Positions 59,461 through 64,000 of a stretch of DNA of 64,000 nucleotides are shown here, in pieces. Origin of the DNA: Lichenostomus cassidix (Eukaryota; Chordata; Aves; Passeriformes; Meliphagidae); the NCBI GenBank assembly GCA_008360975.2, contig CM039193.1, positions 14,436,501 through 14,500,500 on the forward strand, given 5' to 3'. The number at the start of each line of letters is the position of its first letter. Position 1 is the stretch's first letter. Below the pieces are notes generated by a model. It was not told the DNA's origin. It saw only the letters and a list, made by a program, of their open reading frames with translations, and made no database searches. The translations under genes were made by a program, and so were the position numbers.

Positions 59461-60715
59461 CCCCCACCTCCGCCTGTCCAGAGCCATTTATTTCAAAGCA
59501 AGAAGTTTTTCACTCTGAAGTGGAAGTTTAAAAGGAAATTATCAGATACTTTCTAAACCAGTTTTGCATCTTTGTTACTGCTTTATCTGTAGTAATTTGA
59601 AATGCTGCGGGTGGAATGCTTTTTGATGGAATGCCCGCAGAAAAGTAAAGCCCAACTTTAACCCTTGGGCTGCTCTCGTCATGGCTTTGTACCTTAGGGT
59701 TGTATTCTGTGGACTGTAAAACTTCCTTGCACTTCTCTGGCAGATGTGAGAGGAGTTCAGGCTGTGTGTGTCTTTGCCTGACAGTGGACAGAGAGTTTTG
59801 AGGGTGTTTGTTTTTGCACGGCCAGTGTGGTGTGAAGGGAGCTGGCAGAGCTGATGGGGTGCAGCATGTGGGACTGTGGTCGTTTTCTCCCTGCTCTGTC
59901 TTTGCTAGTGCTTTGGGCTGTTTTCCTTTGGTGGGGATTGCAGCAAGCAGAGGAGCTCACACTGCCCTTACTGAGGTATTTCCAGGCTGAAAATTCAGCA
60001 TTTTTGCATTACCCAAAGTTCGTGGGATGGGATGCTGGCTTAGGACTATCCCAATCCACAAAAATGAGTCGCACTGTGAGCAACCAGCCTCGGTGAATCT
60101 CCTCCCTCCATGTTCACAGATCAGCCCTGGAACATGGCTCAGTGATGGCTTTTTCTAAGCAAGTAGCTCCTGTTCCTATTTTTCTTTTTTTTCCTTTTTC
60201 TTCTGTCTTAGTTAAATGTATCAACATCAGTGCTTGGAAACTACACCATGGGCTAATGTTGCTGCCAAGCAAGAGTTAAAGCATGGCCATTCGCCTTTTC
60301 TGTTTCCCTACTAACAGCTCCAGACCTCAGTATCTATCAGAATAGATGCTGGAGCCAAAAGCTAACAAAGGTGGAAATGATCTCTGCAGGGCAGGCTGCT
60401 GTTTCCTGTGATCTGGTCTCAGGCCAAGCAGATATGGTTCCAGCTGCAGCCCCTGCTTGTGCTGGAGATGTTTGCTAAGAGGTGCCGCTGTACCCAAGGC
60501 TGGATCAGCCCAGGGAATTGTCTGTGCAACACAAAAATGAAACAAAACCAGGAAAGAGGAGATGTCCTACCTAGTAGTGTGGGTTTGGATTGAACATGCA
60601 TAAAAGGCTGTTATGGGTGTGGGTTGTAAGGTTGTAAGGGTTGTACCTGTCCCTTGGGAACCAGTTTTAGCTAACCAGTATGGTGGGGAGATAAAAGTCT
60701 GGAGGAACAAGAGTT
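59461..60715. other. Unique non-coding stretch
   Basis: No gene recognised. A T-rich stretch lies at about 60180-60200, and a small GGTTGTAAG repeat occurs at about 60622-60640. Confidence 0.5.
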
Positions 60716-61098
60716 TGGTGGAGCTACATGCAGGGAAAGGCGGCTACTTCTGATCCTTGAGGTGTGTGATGGGGGAGCACTGGCCCCTGGAATCCCATTG
60801 AAGGACAGTGGAAGCTACACCAAGAGCCCAAATCGTTGGGAAATGTGAATGAAAAGGGTGTGTGATTCCATTGGGCACTTTGAGGCTTGTGGAGGAAGCT
60901 TACCTAAGTCAATTAGCAATAGTCATGTGCCCTGATATGCAGGAACCTGACCGGCAGCACTGAGGCTTTAAAAGCCAAATCTGATACAGTTTTGAGCACT
61001 CCTGGAAATAGGAAGGTGTGCAGCTCTCCTTTGAAAATGCTTCATGCTGGAATATTAACTCAGTTTTTACAGGGCTGCCAACACATGTAGCTCCACCA
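60716..61098. repeat. 15-bp inverted repeat bracketing 383 bp
   Basis: TGGTGGAGCTACATG at 60716-60730 is exactly the reverse complement of CATGTAGCTCCACCA at 61084-61098. Further out, TAACCAGT occurs on the left (about 60672-60679) and inverted on the right (about 61121-61128), giving a partly conserved larger palindromic frame. This could be the decayed ends of a small non-autonomous DNA transposon or a chance palindrome. No transposase coding lies between. Confidence 0.6.
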
Positions 61099-61139
61099 GT
61101 AGAAAAGGAGGAGTGGTTACACTGGTTATAAGGATGGTC

Positions 61140-61300
61140 TGCAGACATCCATTAAATTTTAAATTAGGCTTATCTTGATTTATTTAAAGTTGATTAAGAA
61201 AAGGTTGATGTTGAACCACAGTAAACCACTCTCAAAGAAAGGGTGCAATACAAATTAATCAATTAGGTAATTAGCTGGCTCTAGAATGCCCAGGTTTCAT
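61140..61300. promoter_or_regulatory. Candidate enhancer with P2-type paired homeodomain site
   Basis: TAATCAATTA at 61256-61265 is a palindromic TAAT-NN-ATTA site, the dimeric P2 arrangement bound by paired-class homeodomains. It is flanked by AAATTA and followed by GGTAATTAGC. Upstream are TTTAAATTAGGC, TTGATTTATTTAAAG and TTGATTAAG. The block is dense and repeat-free. Function is inferred from motif density. Confidence 0.35.
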
Positions 61301-61779
61301 CTTTGCCTGTCCAGTTTTCTGTTAGGTTTCCTTTTGCATTTCTGACTTTCTCTCTATTATTTCCTCTGTGCCCGTGAAGTCATTTTAGATGCCTGTTTCT
61401 TACTGGTTTGGTTTTATTCTGTGGATGTTTGCTATAAAAAGCATTTAACCCTCTACCCCTAAAGCTTGTGCTCAGCTCCTTCTCTATGCTCACGCCTTAC
61501 AGCTCTGTACCACAGAGCTCTCTCTGCTCTAGATGGCTTGGGAAGTACTGGGAAATTCAAGCTCTTAGCATACAGGTTTTTGCACTGTGAGAGGAGAAGC
61601 AGAGTGTTCTCAATGTCCAGGGCACCTGTAGGGCAGGTATGAGTCACTGGCATCATTGCATCTGCAAAGGGTTTGGTATTGACAGAAGTTTACTTATGGC
61701 TCTTGCCCTAATGCAGTTAAGATCTCCTTGAGTTTGAAAAGTGCTTTGAGATCTTAAGATGGACTGATCTTTCTAGAAA
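61301..61779. other. Unique non-coding stretch
   Basis: Nothing recognised. Confidence 0.5.
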
Positions 61780-62062
61780 GACAAAACATTGCTATATTCA
61801 CCTTCTTTTTCAAACCTTTTATTATAATTGCTTTCTGTGAGCTCCAAATTCACAGAAAAAAATGTATAAAGCATTAAAAAGTCATTGCTGTCTGTCTCCT
61901 TTCCCCCACAGATTGCTGAAGTTTCTCAATTTTGTACTCATCAGTTTCCATCACTTGGGAGACACATACATCAAGCCAATATGATCCATAAATATTCTTA
62001 ATCCCACTTTGCTGGCAATTTTCTCTTGCTTTAATCTAATGCAAATAGGATCCCAATTCATA
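61780..62062. promoter_or_regulatory. Candidate conserved element with perfect POU octamer
   Basis: ATGCAAAT, the exact POU octamer, lies at 62039-62046 directly after CTTTAATCTA. Other cores are TTATTATAATTGC, GCATTAAAAAG and AATATTCTTAATCCC. The sequence is A/T-rich and complex. No alignment was available. Confidence 0.3.
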
Positions 62063-64000
62063 TGAGAAGCCACACTTCTGCCTGGCTGCCTTGGAAGCAA
62101 TGCCCCCATTCCCCCGCTCCCAAATGAACCACACTTATTTCATGTTTACATGATCTCTAGGCTTTGAAACCCTTCAAGGGCACCCGAAAATACACCCTCA
62201 GTTTCTACCAGTTTGCAGGCACTGGAGGAAATACTGGAGGCTGTTCAGAACAACAGCCTCAAGGCAGAGATCGGGGTGTACTGGAGACTCATCTGGCAGT
62301 GCCAAAAAAAGAAAACTCAGCGTTTTAGGAGGGTTTCTCAAGCGCTCCCCAGCACAGTGGGCGTGGGGTGGTGGGCTGGCAGCGTTGTGACGGTTGAAGC
62401 AAGTGGGATCAGCCAGAATTAAGCTGCAGCTCCCCGTTCTGAGCGGGGCTGTTGCCTCACCGCACTATCCAAAGGTGTGTTCTGTGCGTGGCGGAACATG
62501 TCACCCTCATTAAGCTTCCCAACGTCACACAGATCTGGAGCTGGTGATTTGCTTCTGGGACCACTGCCATGCCTCGGGGTGCCTGACAGGAGGATTATTT
62601 TTGTTCTTTGCAGAAGACACTGTTTTCCAAATGGATCATAAAAAGAAAAATGTGCTCGTAGGTGTTGAAAGAGCAAATGCTTTTGCATTTGACTGCACTG
62701 TGCTTTTTCTGGTTTCTCTGCTCCTTGGAAGCAAACAGGGGCTTTCATCAGGATTTTAAATTCTGGGTCCTTGTGGACTGGCTTTGTCCACATAACTTCA
62801 GTGAGGACTGTGATTTTGAGGGGAAGGCAATTTAAGCAGTGTATGGTGACTCACAAAACAGACTTTCTGAGGCACCGTCTGCTCCCTCAGCCAAGTTTTG
62901 CCTTTTACATTTTCCTGGGTCTTTTTGGTTTTGGTTCGGAAGCATTCATGCTCTCATACACCCCCAGGGGGTTTCTGGAGCTCCATTAGGGCAGCAGCTG
63001 CACCTGGTTTGAAGCTCATTAAATCTGTTCTCAGGGAGATGGTAGTGACCCCCTCTGCAGTATTCTGGGACAGCCTGATGTGCCATATCCTGCCCATGCT
63101 GCTCTCATTACCTGCCCTTTCTCTACTCTGTGCTACCAGAGACCCTCCTGGACTCATCCATGCCCATCCTGGAGGTTGCTTCTGGTGCATGCTTTTTTTC
63201 CATGCCTCTGACTTTTAGCTTGGGTTTCTCCCAAGTCCTTCCCATTAAGTCCCTGGCACCTCCTTATACACTGATTTTGGAGGGTTGTGGCCCTGATTTC
63301 CTGCACTGTAATGTTTGGATCCATTTGGAGATCTGTTTGTTAGCATCTCCCCATGGCTGCCCTGCTCTCCTACACCAGCACACTTCTCCTGAGCCACCAA
63401 ATGTGCTGGTGTGTCATGAAATCCTTCCCCTGACTCACCCGTCTGATCCTTTTAAACTGCCCACCCCAAAAGCACACTGTAGGCTGGGATGAGGAAATCG
63501 CCCAGGCATGAACTGTGCTAGTGCCTTCATCCAAGCCTCACTGAAGCTTCTGGAAAGGAAATAGTGGAAAGTGGGACATGAGTCTGTGTCTTGTCTGAAT
63601 GCTGAGGAAAAGCCCTGAATTTGCTGAACCAAAGAGGCCTGTACTTTCACAGGCTGGAAGGCAGGTTTGGCTGGGAGAGTGTCTGGGGAAAGGCTGAGTC
63701 TGATGGTCAGACACTATTCTCTGCTGCTGGTGTTTTGGATATGGTGGTATCTCCTCTTTTGTTCAGTACTTTCAGAAACCTCCTTTTTGTGAGGTCCAAA
63801 AACCAAACTTTTATGTGCATTTTTCACACAGTGGAGAAGAAGGAGCTGGTGGGGCTGAGAGTGGGGATGTCCCTCCCATCACAAGCTGGGTCCTCACTGG
63901 GTACCATGGAGGCAGAGCTGACGCTCATTGAATGGCCAAAAGGCAATCAGCAGTATCCACAGCCTCTGCCACTAGATATAGAGGGTTATCAAATCTTTCC
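62063..64000. other. Unique non-coding stretch
   Basis: No gene could be supported. A plus-strand open segment from 62219 follows an acceptor-like GTTTGCAG but has no donor. The remainder, including 62.4-64 kb, shows no transposon or RNA gene. Confidence 0.45.

Noticed and set aside
62219..62422. Plus-strand open segment reading ALEEILEAVQNNSLKAEIGV after an acceptor-like GTTTGCAG
   Set aside because: No acceptable donor before the stop and no family recognised.
1..64000. CRISPR arrays, operons, phage or other prokaryotic systems, and telomeric arrays
   Set aside because: No regularly spaced repeats, no Shine-Dalgarno-led gene clusters and no TTAGGG arrays. CR1 and LTR content shows avian nuclear DNA.

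Overview
The window looks like nuclear DNA of a bird, most probably a songbird (passerine). It is A+T-leaning and CpG-poor. It carries scattered, mostly 5'-truncated CR1 LINE fragments ending in the avian CR1 3' tail (GGTCCCTTCCAACCCAAACC followed by ATTCTATG-like repeats). It also carries two retroviral LTR-like insertions of types I recall from bird genomes and traces of ancient MIR-type SINEs. Long ORFs do not mark genes here: most have no domain, no splice context and ordinary composition. I could run no database search, so repeat family names rest on recall of consensus sequences.

Layout. 1-16.6 kb is gene-poor unique sequence with simple repeats (a (CT)17 tract at 3.4 kb, an AT-rich patch at 11.9 kb, C15 at 16.45 kb) and A/T-rich, homeodomain-motif-rich blocks near 7.1-7.5, 9.7 and 15.4 kb that look like conserved non-coding elements. 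16.6-24.4 kb holds three CR1 copies (one on the minus strand, one internally deleted) and a MIR remnant. 24.4-43 kb is mainly unique sequence with an LTR fragment at 33.6 kb, more candidate enhancer blocks (28.8-29.2, 30.5-30.8, 37.85, 39.2, 40.1 kb) and a 45-bp tandem duplication at 42.83 kb.

43.3-45.4 kb is the most gene-like part. A compact CpG island at 43.69-43.99 kb carries GC-box, E-box, YY1-like and ETS motifs. About 0.75 kb to its right lies a probable minus-strand terminal exon (45,376 to about 44,730) with a coiled-coil-like C-terminus, stop codon, tandem AATAAA signals and a GT-rich downstream element. I do not recognise the protein.

45.4-64 kb contains a POU-octamer-like pair at 48.16 kb, a CR1 body fragment at 51.3 kb, a 1.1-kb CpG-rich solo LTR at 53.82-54.93 kb flanked by GCAGG with a near-consensus CTCF motif, a CR1 tail at 57.4 kb, two weak plus-strand exon candidates near 59 kb, a 15-bp inverted repeat spanning 60.72-61.10 kb, and A/T-rich candidate enhancers at 58.0, 61.2 and 61.9 kb.

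Overall this reads as intergenic or intronic vertebrate DNA with at most one recognisable gene end and one promoter. I saw no bacterial, viral-genome, CRISPR or operon-like system.
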